DNA from: a bacterium
GTDB lineage: Bacteria; SZUA-182; SZUA-191; JAJRXT01
NCBI GenBank assembly: GCA_024277675.1
Contig: JAJRUS010000122.1
Coordinates: 1 to 45,914 of the forward strand
DNA: 45,914 bases
Reading direction: 5' to 3'
The position numbers and the translations under genes were made by a program. The notes beneath the pieces were generated by a model. That model saw only the letters and a program-made list of their open reading frames with translations, made no database searches and had not been told where the DNA came from. How positions within the stretch are numbered: position 1 is the first letter of the stretch; every line of letters starts with the position of its first letter. This document shows positions 1-7,779 of this stretch, one piece after another.

Positions 1-585
1 CCAACTGGTAATCTGCTTTTGTATTAATTTGTCATATACATTTGCTTTGGCTAATTCTATATTTAATGGTTCTAATGTCATGTAGTTGCCGTTTTGCTTT
101 AAGATATTAATTCCATTAGATACAGCCAATTTTCTTAGCGTATCCTCTAAAACGGAACCTATTATCACCGCCGCAGCATCCTTATAGTTTTCTTTTAAAA
201 GATATTCACCCATTTCTAAAAAATCAGCGAAAATTTCAGCCTGTAATAATTGCCTAAAATTTACCAGCAACCCTTTGTCAAAATCATCTTGTATAGCTTT
301 AATTATTCCGTTCATCACACATATATGTCTATACCAATTTGAGTTCATAACATAGAAGCTATCAGTTTTTTTTAAAATATCGGCATAATTCTTAAAATAT
401 TGACTATCTTCAGAACAAAGATTTCTAATTATTTGTCCAATTTTTGTAACCCAGGTTGATGTCTTAGCTATATAATCCGGAGCAAGTATTGAACCGCTTT
501 TACTCGCTGCAACAGAAATTTCTTCACCATATCTTACGAGTTCGTCAATTTCGTTCTTTAATTTTTGGTGAATATTTTGATTCAT
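1..585 (-). CDS. Partial protein with Abi/HEPN-like C-terminal motif
   Basis: An open frame starts at an ATG (583-585) with AGGAT six bases upstream and runs without a stop off the left edge, giving 195 visible residues. The first 100 or so are helical and not recognisable. Residues about 140-160 read AAAVIIGSVLEDTLRKLA, which resembles the helix that opens the C-terminal HEPN-like domain of abortive-infection and DUF4145-type proteins. The last visible residues, QKQITSW, are where such proteins usually continue into the catalytic R-N-x(2-3)-A-H motif; that part lies outside the window. Base composition is clearly more AT-rich than the genes to the right, suggesting acquisition. It sits just beyond the 3' end of a tRNA gene, a common site for mobile islands. 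Function is not established; an RNase-type defence role is inference only. Confidence 0.7.
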   Translation of the reverse strand, partial: MNQNIHQKLKNEIDELVRYGEEISVAASKSGSILAPDYIAKTSTWVTKIGQIIRNLCSEDSQYFKNYADILKKTDSFYVMNSNWYRHICVMNGIIKAIQDDFDKGLLVNFRQLLQAEIFADFLEMGEYLLKENYKDAAAVIIGSVLEDTLRKLAVSNGINILKQNGNYMTLEPLNIELAKANVYDKLIQKQITSW

Positions 586-648
586 TTTTTATCCTAAAAT
601 ATGTCCGATAACATACCCCGCAGGAACCCTCTGCAACATATAAAAAAA

Positions 649-725
649 TGGTCGGTGCGAGCGGATTTGAACCGCTGACCCCTGGTCCCCCAGACCAGTG
701 CGCTACCAGGCTACGCCACGCCCCG
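649..725 (-). tRNA. tRNA-Pro (anticodon GGG), CCA encoded
   Basis: The minus strand folds as a 77-nt cloverleaf: acceptor CGGGGCG, D arm, anticodon stem CTGGT/ACCAG with loop CTGGGGG giving anticodon GGG, T loop TTCAAAT, discriminator A and an encoded CCA. The C1-G72 pair and A73 fit proline identity. Acceptor pair 4-69 is a G-A mismatch. A run of seven T follows directly after CCA (642-648) and can end transcription. It lies three bases downstream of the MerR gene stop and may be cotranscribed with it. Confidence 0.93.
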
Positions 726-728
726 ATT

Positions 729-1091
729 TTATTTTTCTAACAGCTTGATTAAATTCCTTATTTCCTGCTTTTGCCGTTGCAGAATCTCTTCCAGCCTGGC
801 TGATGGAGCAGTGAGATGCTGCCGGGTGGTTTTCTGCTTTAATTCCTGTGAAATCTTTTTCTTAGCGCCTTCAATGGTATAGCGATCTTTATATAACAGT
901 TGTTTCAGGCGTAAAATAATCTCGACATCCCGCCGGCGGTATACCCTTTGTCCGATATTACTTTTTGGTGGCCGTATTAATTTGAATTCCGATTCCCAAT
1001 ACCTTAGCACATGTGGTTTTATACCGGTTAGCTTACTTACCTCCCCGATTTTAAAAAACATCTTATCCGGGATATGAGTTGAGGCAGGCAT
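729..1091 (-). CDS. MerR-family transcriptional regulator (short)
   Basis: The protein is a winged-helix DNA-binding domain with the MerR signature: KIGEVSKLTG, then VLRYWE, then a wing with QRVYRRRDVE, followed by a short helical tail of about 40 residues. It has no effector domain of the metal- or drug-binding kind. Proteins of this size are commonly encoded next to the IHF alpha gene in Deltaproteobacteria and related groups, and that is the arrangement here. I chose the ATG at 1091 because AGGGAG lies nine bases before it; an ATG at 1109 would add six residues but has only a weak ribosome site. The gene follows the IHF/HU-like gene closely and is probably in the infB operon. Target genes are unknown. 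Confidence 0.85.
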   Translation of the reverse strand: MPASTHIPDKMFFKIGEVSKLTGIKPHVLRYWESEFKLIRPPKSNIGQRVYRRRDVEIILRLKQLLYKDRYTIEGAKKKISQELKQKTTRQHLTAPSARLEEILQRQKQEIRNLIKLLEK

Positions 1092-1116
1092 GGCCTGATT
1101 CTCCCTCATGTTTCCA

Positions 1117-1413
1117 TTAAGGCTTACGGCTGGCGCTGGCCAGTTGTTTGAGCTGCTTGCCGGCTTTAAACACGACTACCCGGCGAGCGGCGATAGGAGT
1201 TGCTGCGCCGGTGTTTATGTTCCGCCCGACTCTGGCTGCTTGAGAACGAACGATGAATTTACCGAATCCCTTTATTTGTAAACCTTGCCCCTTGAGCAGG
1301 CTGTCTTTAGTCAAGTTCCAGATAGCATCTATGGCGGCTTTAGCTTCCCGCCGGGATAAATTTCCGTGTTTCTGTCTTACCTGTTCTGCTAAATGGGCTT
1401 TAGTTATGGTCAT
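1117..1413 (-). CDS. HU/IHF-family DNA-binding protein (IHF alpha-like)
   Basis: A 98-residue histone-like protein of the DNABII family. The helical dimerisation body (residues 1-45), the QIKGFGKF strand and the arm end AARRVVVFKAGKQLK are all present. Such proteins bind as dimers in the minor groove and bend DNA, helping recombination, replication and sigma-54 promoter activation. The arm tip normally reads G-R-N-P-x-T-G, with the proline wedged between base pairs. Here residues 63-69 are G-R-N-I-N-T-G, so the proline is replaced by Ile66 (codon ATA). Weaker kinking is expected. The gene lies between the SPOR protein and MerR genes, in the same direction. The IHF alpha assignment rests on the MerR neighbour and is less certain than the family. 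Confidence 0.9.
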   Translation of the reverse strand: MTITKAHLAEQVRQKHGNLSRREAKAAIDAIWNLTKDSLLKGQGLQIKGFGKFIVRSQAARVGRNINTGAATPIAARRVVVFKAGKQLKQLASASRKP

Positions 1414-1434
1414 CGCTTATTTTGTGACGCTCCC

Positions 1435-2253
1435 TTACCGTTCTCTAATAATTGAGGTAAATCGATACCCCAGCTCTTCCAACCGGTTCTGGGTGGCTTT
1501 CGCCTGTCGATATTCTTTATAAGGCCCTAAATTTACCTGGTAGATAGTCAATGAAACCTGCTCTGGTACTATATTAGACGAATAGCCGAGGCTTGAAAGA
1601 CGTTTTGCCAATTCCTGAGTTTTAGCTTTGCCGGCAAAGCCCTTTATCCCAACCCAGTTAGCGCCCCGGGGTCGTATTTTGATAAAAGCTTCATAGCCAT
1701 AAACTCCCAGTCGGCGGGTCATCTCCATAGCTTCTTCCATAGTGGATGATTGGCTCACATAAATTGTATTTATGCGTTTTTTTATCTGCTTTGATTGCTG
1801 GTATGGTTCCAGCTTTTGTTCCATCATCTTTTGCATCAGCGCTTTGGCCTTATCTTTGGTGACAAATGATTCCACATGTAAAGTATATCCGTCACCTTTT
1901 TTCCTTACCGTATTGGATTGATGGGTTTGAGGTTCAAGGTTTGTTATTGCTGATACCGTTTTTTCCGGTGGCGGCTGAGGCCGTTTCTTGAGAACGGCCC
2001 GACGTCTTTTAATCGGCCTTGCAGTTACCACTGGAACTTCGGTGTTTGCTGCCGGAAACTCCTGGCTTGTCAGGCTGCTTATTCCTCGTTCGTAGCGATA
2101 CAGAATGCCCTTTACGGCAAAAAATGAAACCAGAGCCAGCAGCACGGGAACAATTAGACAACCAAGCAATACTTTGGGAAACGGTTTGGTTCTGCGCTGC
2201 ATACCAGCCGATTTTGGCTGAAGTTCCGGGGGCAGTAGATTTATATACTTCAT
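1435..2253 (-). CDS. SPOR-domain membrane protein with PilN-like N-terminus
   Basis: A 272-residue bitopic protein. Residues 3-9 are INLLPPE, the motif that opens PilN pilus proteins; a membrane helix follows at about 28-50, then a basic, proline-rich linker to about 120. Two SPOR-like repeats fill the rest (about 123-195 and 199-270), each with a strand such as YTLHVESF or SLTIYQVNLGPY and an A..L...L..LGY helix. SPOR domains bind glycan strands stripped of stem peptides, so the protein probably sits in the inner membrane with its C-terminus at the septal or lateral cell wall. It starts 37 bases after infB. Whether the PilN-like start means contact with PilM-type proteins is inference. Confidence 0.75.
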   Translation of the reverse strand: MKYINLLPPELQPKSAGMQRRTKPFPKVLLGCLIVPVLLALVSFFAVKGILYRYERGISSLTSQEFPAANTEVPVVTARPIKRRRAVLKKRPQPPPEKTVSAITNLEPQTHQSNTVRKKGDGYTLHVESFVTKDKAKALMQKMMEQKLEPYQQSKQIKKRINTIYVSQSSTMEEAMEMTRRLGVYGYEAFIKIRPRGANWVGIKGFAGKAKTQELAKRLSSLGYSSNIVPEQVSLTIYQVNLGPYKEYRQAKATQNRLEELGYRFTSIIRER

Positions 2254-2290
2254 GGATTAACCATTATAGAGGCAAAAGCATAACCCAGGG

Positions 2291-4309
2291 CTAATCATTT
2301 TTTTTTAATTGACGAGCAATCTCTTTTTGGGTATAAACCTCGATAGTGTCGCCCTGCTTTAAATCTTGAAATTTCTCCAGCGTGATGCCACATTCATAAC
2401 CTGCAGCTACTTCCTTGACATCATCCTTAAACCTCCTGAGAGAGGCGATATTTCCTTCATGTATTACCACGCTGTCGCGTATAAGCCGACAGGAGTCTCC
2501 TCTGGCTACCTTGCCCTCGGTAACATAGCAGCCGGCTATCTTGCCTATCTTAGAGACATTGAACACCTGCCGTACTTCTATCATGCCCACAGATATTTCT
2601 TTATAAACCGGCTCTAATAAACCCTCCATAGCGGCCCTTACATCAGCTACCAGTCGATAAATTACGGTATATAAATTTATATCCACTTTTTCCCGCTCTG
2701 CCAATTGACTGGTCTTGGGCTCAGGCCGAACATTAAAGCCTATGATGATTGCATTTGATGCCGAAGCCAACATTACATCGCTTTCAGTTATCCCCCCCAC
2801 TGAGCCGTGAATTGATGTTATCTTGACCTCAGGGGTACTCAGTTTTTCCAGCGCATCGGTAACTGCCTCTATAGAACCTTGAACATCGGCTTTAATAATT
2901 ACCTTGAGATCCTTGGTTTCGCCATCCTTAATCTGTTTATGCAAATCTTCCAAGGTAATGCGGCTGGTACCCGCCAGGGTCTGCTCTCTTTCCTTTTGTT
3001 GTCTGGTTTCAGCAATCTGGTGGGCCCGACGTTCATTAGAAACTGTTACAAAGACATCTCCTGCCAGCGGCACTCTAGATAATCCCAACACTTCAACCGG
3101 CGTAGATGGCAGCGCCGCTTTAATTTTATTTCCCCGGTCATCGAATAAAGCTCGTACCCGACCAGAGCAAAGCCCGCACACGAAAGCATCGCCTATATGC
3201 AGAGTACCTGATTGTACCAGCACAGTGGCCACCGCTCCCCGGCCTTTATCCAACCTGGCTTCTATAATGGTGCCCCGGGCTAATTTATTTGGATTGGCCT
3301 TAAGCTCCAGCATTTCAGCTTCCAGTAACAACAGCTCAAGTAAATTATCCAAACCCAGCTTTTGTTTAGCCGAAACATCCGCAAAGATGGTCTGCCCCCC
3401 CCAATCTTCCGGAACCAGTTCATACTTGGTTAATTCCTGCCTTACCTTATCGGGGTTAGCTTCTGGTTTGTCAATCTTGTTTACAGTCACTACGATGGGT
3501 ACTTGAGCTGCCCGGGCGTGGTTGATAGCCTCTATGGTCTGGGGCATTACTCCATCATCGGCGGCTACCACTAATACCACCACATCAGTAACCTGGGCTC
3601 CCCGGGCCCGCATGGCAGTAAACGCCTCATGTCCAGGGGTGTCCAGAAAAACTACTTCGCCATGATCCAGCTTCACCTTATAGGCGCCGATATGTTGAGT
3701 GATGCCTCCACTTTCGCCTTCAGCCACATTGGTTTGACGGATAGCGTCCAACAATAAGGTCTTACCATGATCTACATGGCCCATAATAGTGACTACCGGC
3801 GGTCTTGGAATCGCCTGGGATTCATCTTCGGCTTCTTCAGTGGGAATTTCTTCCTCTAAGGAGACGGCTTGGGCATTTACGCCGAATTCTTTGGCCAGCG
3901 CTATAGCAACCTTCACGCTCAGTAACTGATTTATAGATACTAAGTGTCCCATTTCCATAAGCTTTTTTATGACCACGCTACTCTTTTGCCCGACTTTCTC
4001 GGCCAACTCCTTTACCGTAATGGTCTCAGCCAGTTTTATGGAAGCGGTAGCAGGCAGGACGGCCACCGCCGGTTCCTGAGCGGCTGCCTTAAGCGGCGCC
4101 TCATCAATGTTCACCGCTGGGGTAACCGATGGTTCTGGCTTAGCTTTGTCCTTTTTGCCACTCAGTTGCATAAATAAAGCAAGGCTTTCCTCATCCACAC
4201 TGCTGGCATGGCTCTTTAATTCCACCCCTAAGCGACTGAATTCTTCCAATAGCTGTTTACTGGGAATCCCGGTCTGCTTTGATAATTCATAAATACGGAC
4301 TTTACCCAC
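2291..4309 (-). CDS. infB: Translation initiation factor IF-2
   Basis: IF-2 is the GTPase that brings initiator tRNA to the 30S subunit and promotes 70S joining. The 672-residue protein has an IF2_N module ([12 protein letters not shown]...), a short variable linker, a second IF2_N module near residue 95, and the GTPase domain with GHVDHGKT (177-184), DTPGH (223-227) and NKID (277-280), followed by the beta-barrel and C-terminal domains. It is on the short side for the family because the linker is brief. The start is GTG with GGAGG six bases upstream. It ends in TAG. The usual upstream partners rimP and nusA are absent; a transporter lies there instead. Confidence 0.97.
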   Translation of the reverse strand: MGKVRIYELSKQTGIPSKQLLEEFSRLGVELKSHASSVDEESLALFMQLSGKKDKAKPEPSVTPAVNIDEAPLKAAAQEPAVAVLPATASIKLAETITVKELAEKVGQKSSVVIKKLMEMGHLVSINQLLSVKVAIALAKEFGVNAQAVSLEEEIPTEEAEDESQAIPRPPVVTIMGHVDHGKTLLLDAIRQTNVAEGESGGITQHIGAYKVKLDHGEVVFLDTPGHEAFTAMRARGAQVTDVVVLVVAADDGVMPQTIEAINHARAAQVPIVVTVNKIDKPEANPDKVRQELTKYELVPEDWGGQTIFADVSAKQKLGLDNLLELLLLEAEMLELKANPNKLARGTIIEARLDKGRGAVATVLVQSGTLHIGDAFVCGLCSGRVRALFDDRGNKIKAALPSTPVEVLGLSRVPLAGDVFVTVSNERRAHQIAETRQQKEREQTLAGTSRITLEDLHKQIKDGETKDLKVIIKADVQGSIEAVTDALEKLSTPEVKITSIHGSVGGITESDVMLASASNAIIIGFNVRPEPKTSQLAEREKVDINLYTVIYRLVADVRAAMEGLLEPVYKEISVGMIEVRQVFNVSKIGKIAGCYVTEGKVARGDSCRLIRDSVVIHEGNIASLRRFKDDVKEVAAGYECGITLEKFQDLKQGDTIEVYTQKEIARQLKKND

Positions 4310-4359
4310 TAATTGCCTCCAAGTGAAATAGCTACAGATAGATATATCAAATCACCTAA

Positions 4360-4388
4360 AGCCTATCATAGCTAACGAGCTTAGTCAA
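4360..4388 (-). promoter_or_regulatory. Possible sigma-70 promoter of infB
   Basis: On the minus strand TTGACT (4383-4388) is followed after 17 bases by TAGGCT (4360-4365), about 50 bases ahead of the infB GTG. The -35 box is good and the -10 box weak, so this is a tentative call. Confidence 0.35.
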
Positions 4389-4456
4389 TCCTTTTTTGGC
4401 TGAAGCAATCAGGCCTGTTTGTAAGACCCGCGAATAGTTTTCTGTTATGGAAGCAT

Positions 4457-4495
4457 CCAGCCGGGCGCTGCTGCCCTGAAATGTTGCCGGGCTGG
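4457..4495. repeat. Imperfect inverted repeat between infB and the ABC exporter
   Basis: CCAGCCGGGC (4457-4466) faces GCCGGGCTGG (4486-4495), differing at one pair. No T run follows on either strand, so it is not a clear intrinsic terminator. It is the only structured element seen in the 228-base gap downstream of the ABC permease. Confidence 0.4.
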
Positions 4496-4537
4496 TTGGC
4501 CGGTGGAAAACTTGATATCTGGAAGAGGCCGTATCGC

Positions 4538-5368
4538 CTAATATTGGGTTAATGTCCCGTCAATTTTGGCTTTTTTTACCGCATATTTAAAACACAATAT
4601 ACTGATGGGAAGCATAATGGCGGCAAATACCAATAACGCCAGGATATTGTTAGATAACTGAGCGATGGAATATCCCTTAAGTAAAGCCAGCCGCATGCCC
4701 TCCAGGGCATAGGTAATGGGTAGTAAATATGATATTTTTTGCAGCCATGGGGGTAATACACTGATGGGATAATATAATCCGCCAACCAGCAAAGAAAGGC
4801 TGCCAAACACCCAACTAAACGGATCTCCGCGTTTTAGTACCATGATAAAGCTGGCCGAGATAATGCCTATGCTGGAAAAAGCTACTATAGTCAGTATCAG
4901 TATCAATATTGCCCCGCCATAATTGGCTGATTGGATATTCATATTGAAGACCAGGGAACCAACCACCAGATAAGCAAACACCCGGATGGATGTCCAGATA
5001 AAGCTATACAACGACGAAGAGATAACTATGGTGGGAATTTCGGTTTGAGTAACCAACAGGGCTTCCAGGGTTCCCATTAGCTGACCGCCTCGAATAGTGC
5101 TGGCCATGCTGCCCTGAGCTATACCCAGATAGTCGAAAAAGGCCACTCCGATGAGTACAAAGGAGAAGTAATCCCCGCCATAGGGTTTAAGATAGGGGAT
5201 AAAGGCGGCCCCGAACAGCTTAGACATAAAGAAGAAAGTAGCCACTGAAAGGACGATGCTGAATAACTCCATAACGAAGGAAAGCTTATAGGAGGTAGCC
5301 GAGATAAAGCTCTTTTTTACGAAAGCCATCGGCTTGCGATAAGCCAAAGCGATATTGGATAAATCCAT
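4538..5368 (-). CDS. ABC-2 type transporter permease
   Basis: A 276-residue integral membrane protein with about six hydrophobic helices and the ABC-2 pattern: long N-terminal cytoplasmic stretch, central helices, and the conserved region YPISVLPPWLQKISYLLPITYALEGMR near residues 200-225. Such permeases pair with one ATPase to export lipids, polysaccharides, peptides or drugs; the substrate cannot be read from sequence. The ATG lies 10 bases after the stop of the ATPase gene, with AAAGGG about seven bases ahead, so the two are one operon. The gene is intact although its ATPase partner is interrupted, which makes the transporter's activity doubtful. Confidence 0.85.
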   Translation of the reverse strand: MDLSNIALAYRKPMAFVKKSFISATSYKLSFVMELFSIVLSVATFFFMSKLFGAAFIPYLKPYGGDYFSFVLIGVAFFDYLGIAQGSMASTIRGGQLMGTLEALLVTQTEIPTIVISSSLYSFIWTSIRVFAYLVVGSLVFNMNIQSANYGGAILILILTIVAFSSIGIISASFIMVLKRGDPFSWVFGSLSLLVGGLYYPISVLPPWLQKISYLLPITYALEGMRLALLKGYSIAQLSNNILALLVFAAIMLPISILCFKYAVKKAKIDGTLTQY

Positions 5369-5378
5369 TATTAACCCT

Positions 5379-6386
5379 TTAACTGGTTAACTGGGAGAAC
5401 AGCTCTCCCAGGGAAAGCTCCTGAGGATGACAGGCTTCCACTCTTCCGCCCGCACACACCAGCTTTTCAATTAGCTGCCACATGTTTCCCTGTTGTTCAT
5501 TTATGTAAATTTCGAGTGGTAAATAGGGTGAACCGGCTTCCGGTTTTAAGACATTAATTTTCTCTACAAAGGGCAGTGAAAGAATAATCTTATGGTAATC
5601 AAACCCATTCTGATGCAGCTTTAGCAGGTAGCGCTTCTTAGGAGTCAACCCCCGGACGTGTTGGATAGTGCCACAGGTCTGTATTTTCCCCTGGTGCAGA
5701 ATAGCGATCCGCTGGCACATTTGGGCTTCGGTCATGTTATGGGTACTGAAAAAGACCGTCTTGCCATGCCGCTTTATTATATCCTGCTGGATAAAATCCC
5801 TCAACTGCTGGGCCAGGGTAGGGTCCAGACTGCGGGTGGGTTCATCCATAAACAGAATGTCAGGTTCGGCCAGCAAGCCGCGGGCAATGGCTAAGCGCTG
5901 GCGCATGCCGGTGGAATAGTCCTTAAACATTTTATCGGCATGCGGCGATAATCCGGTGATCTCCAGTACCAGATTAATGCGTTTTTTGGCTTGAGTCGGA
6001 GTCAGGTTGTTTAAAACGGCATAAAAATCCAGATTCTGGCGTCCGGTGAGCCGCCAGTAGAAACTACGTTCTTCATTTACTACATAGCCGATAGAGCGTC
6101 TTATCTGTTTGTCATGTTGGAAAATATCGTAGCCGTTTACCAGGGCGGTGCCCTCATTCGGCAACATCAGGGTACACAGAATCTTTATCAGCGTGGTCTT
6201 GCCGGCGCCATTAGGGCCCAGCAAGCCGAACAATTCATTTTGTCCAACCTGAAGGTCGACTCCCCGCAGTGCGGTAATCTACTCACGCCTGAAGGGATGA
6301 CGCAGCATTTCACGATAGCGTTTTTGTTTGGGGTATCTTTTGGTAACGTTCTGGACTTCTATGGCGTATTTAGATTGGATATTCAT
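5379..6386 (-). pseudogene. ABC transporter ATPase interrupted by an in-frame TAG
   Basis: The full frame begins at ATG 6386 (an in-frame TAA lies just upstream, so no earlier start) and reads a normal ABC N-terminus, IEVQNVTKRYPKQKRYREM, until codon 36, which is TAG (6279-6281). Beyond it the same frame continues as ITALRGVDLQVGQNELFGLLG into Walker A (57-64), the signature YSTGMRQR (about 157-164), Walker B ILFMDEP (about 177-183) and the switch histidine (about 216), to TAA at 5379. No frame change is needed. Reinitiation at a TTG (6233) would give a 284-residue protein keeping all nucleotide-binding motifs but lacking the first strands. This is a nonsense mutation, an error in the sequence, or a readthrough site. 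The permease gene follows. Confidence 0.8.
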
Positions 6387-6787
6387 GGGAAGGCGTTAAC
6401 TCATAGATGATCGTGAATTATGTAGCTTAACTTAGCATGGCCGATAACTGAAAGTCAAGCACAAGGCTGTAAGAGGTTTTTGTCTCAGCAGCTATTCCTG
6501 CCGGAATGGTTTTGTCGGTTTGATGAATTTATACCCGAATGTACAAATCGTGCCCGTTTAACTAATCGGCTGATATTTAAAGGTTATCAATAACGAATTG
6601 GGGTTAATGCCCGAAAAATAAGGTCAAGTATTCTGTCTGAACGGAGAGCCGTCTATTAATTCTAAACAGGCACAGCTGGTTGGTCGCTGATAAGCTGGCC
6701 GCTTACTTTTTTTAGGTTGTCGTGACGGCATAATCGGGAACCCCCACTCTGAAAATGATATATATTGCAACTGCAATTACGCCAACC
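6387..6787. other. Non-coding region, nothing recognised
   Basis: About 400 bases between the divergent ABC ATPase gene and the pilus-operon promoter region. I found no convincing ORF, tRNA, riboswitch core or strong terminator on either strand. Promoters for the minus-strand exporter genes are expected here but no clear box pair stands out. Confidence 0.5.
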
Positions 6788-6803
6788 TGGAATATGTATT
6801 GCA
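6788..6803 (+). promoter_or_regulatory. Candidate sigma-54 promoter of the pilus operon
   Basis: TGGAATATGTATTGCA matches the sigma-54 consensus (TGGCACR-N4-TTGCW) at 10 of 12 defined positions, with GG and GC at the required spacing. It lies about 230 bases ahead of the first pseudopilin gene and no good sigma-70 pair was seen there. Pilin genes are often sigma-54 dependent. Transcription would start near 6815, leaving a 5' leader of over 200 bases. Confidence 0.5.
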
Positions 6804-6876
6804 ATGCATGGGGGATGATTGTTGATTGTAATATATTTCGCCAGGTTTTTAAGAAAATATTAATCAGGGGAGGTGA

Positions 6877-6930
6877 TTGAACATTAGCTTAAGCAACGTA
6901 ATAGAAGATAAAAAAGTTAACTTTATTTAG
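6877..6930 (+). CDS. Leader mini-ORF 1 (17 residues)
   Basis: A TTG start follows a strong GGGGAGGTG ribosome site and reads 17 codons (NISLSNVIEDKKVNFI after the start) to TAG at 6928-6930. It lies in the leader of the pilus operon. It has no recognisable homology; its case rests on the ribosome site and position. It could be a translated leader peptide or chance. Confidence 0.3.
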   Translation: MNISLSNVIEDKKVNFI

Positions 6931-6937
6931 AGGAGAT

Positions 6938-6988
6938 ATGAAGCAAGCCGGGCCGGAGAAAATATTTTACGGTAAAGATGCAGGTTAG
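6938..6988 (+). CDS. Leader mini-ORF 2 (16 residues)
   Basis: An ATG two bases after AGGAG reads MKQAGPEKIFYGKDAG and stops at TAG (6986-6988). The AGGAG-to-ATG spacing is short. It starts eight bases after mini-ORF 1 ends and lies 44 bases before the pseudopilin start. A small hairpin (GTTAG/CTAAC) follows its stop. A regulatory leader peptide is possible but unproven. Confidence 0.28.
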   Translation: MKQAGPEKIFYGKDAG

Positions 6989-7032
6989 CAGGTTCCTAAC
7001 TACTAACACCCGACTCAAAGGAGGTTGTTATC

Positions 7033-7683
7033 ATGAGTTACAGACTTAAAGACGAATACGGTTTCACCCTGATTGAGATCGTGGTGGTGTTGGCGGTAAT
7101 CGCCATTATCGCCGCCTCTATGGTACCCAGGATTTCAGGCATTATAGATGATGCCAAGATCGCCCGGGCTGGTTCAGAGGTGCAGACCATCGGCATGGCT
7201 ATTCTGCGCTTTAACGCCAATACCGGCAAGTGGCCCGCCAGGAACGCCACCGGGGCTGACAATAAGCTGTTTACCCTGGTGAGTGGCAATGCCGACAGCA
7301 AGATCCCCTTACCTGCCTATGCCGGCGGGGGGACCAACTATTTCGGCTATGCCGGTACCAGCGCCAATGGTGATTATATGGATAATCACCTGAAGTTGAA
7401 CCAACCCAAGGGCGACGCTAAAAAAGCCTATCCTACCACCGGCGTTAACCGCTGGAACGGGCCTTACCTGCAAGGGGTGGGCGCTGACCCCTGGGGTAAT
7501 GCTTATGTGGTAAATATCATCAGCGCCTTTAGTACGGATACAAAGAATAATCTGTACTGCTATATTATCTCCGCCGGCCCGGACGGCGCCATCCAGACCG
7601 ACGCTGATGTGAAGGATACCGAGATGAGCACGCATGCCGTCTCTGGAGATGATGTAGCCTTTCTGCTACGCGCCAGAAGGTAA
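7033..7683 (+). CDS. Type II secretion / type IV pilus major pseudopilin (GspG-like)
   Basis: A 216-residue class III prepilin. After a short basic leader (MSYRLKDEYG) the prepilin-peptidase site G-FTLIE is followed by a hydrophobic helix (VVVLAVIAIIAASMVP) that forms the filament core; Glu5 of the mature protein is present. The globular part has GspG-type features: WPAR, GPYL near the middle, DPWGNAY, and the calcium-loop-like YIISAGPDG close to the C-terminus. AAAGGAGG lies eight bases before ATG. It is first in the operon and 97 bases ahead of the assembly ATPase gene, so it is likely the most abundant subunit. A prepilin peptidase is not in the window. Confidence 0.88.
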   Translation: MSYRLKDEYGFTLIEIVVVLAVIAIIAASMVPRISGIIDDAKIARAGSEVQTIGMAILRFNANTGKWPARNATGADNKLFTLVSGNADSKIPLPAYAGGGTNYFGYAGTSANGDYMDNHLKLNQPKGDAKKAYPTTGVNRWNGPYLQGVGADPWGNAYVVNIISAFSTDTKNNLYCYIISAGPDGAIQTDADVKDTEMSTHAVSGDDVAFLLRARR

Positions 7684-7779
7684 CCGGCTAATATTCGAAA
7701 GTGCCGGCAAAGCAATTAGGTCGGTCAGCTACAATGCCTTAAGCAGCGGAAATTAACTTAAGACATAAAGGGAACCGCA

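Noticed and set aside
6815-7032. Cyclic-di-GMP riboswitch in the pilus leader
   Set aside because: Pilus operons often have one, but the conserved core segments of class I or II were not found.
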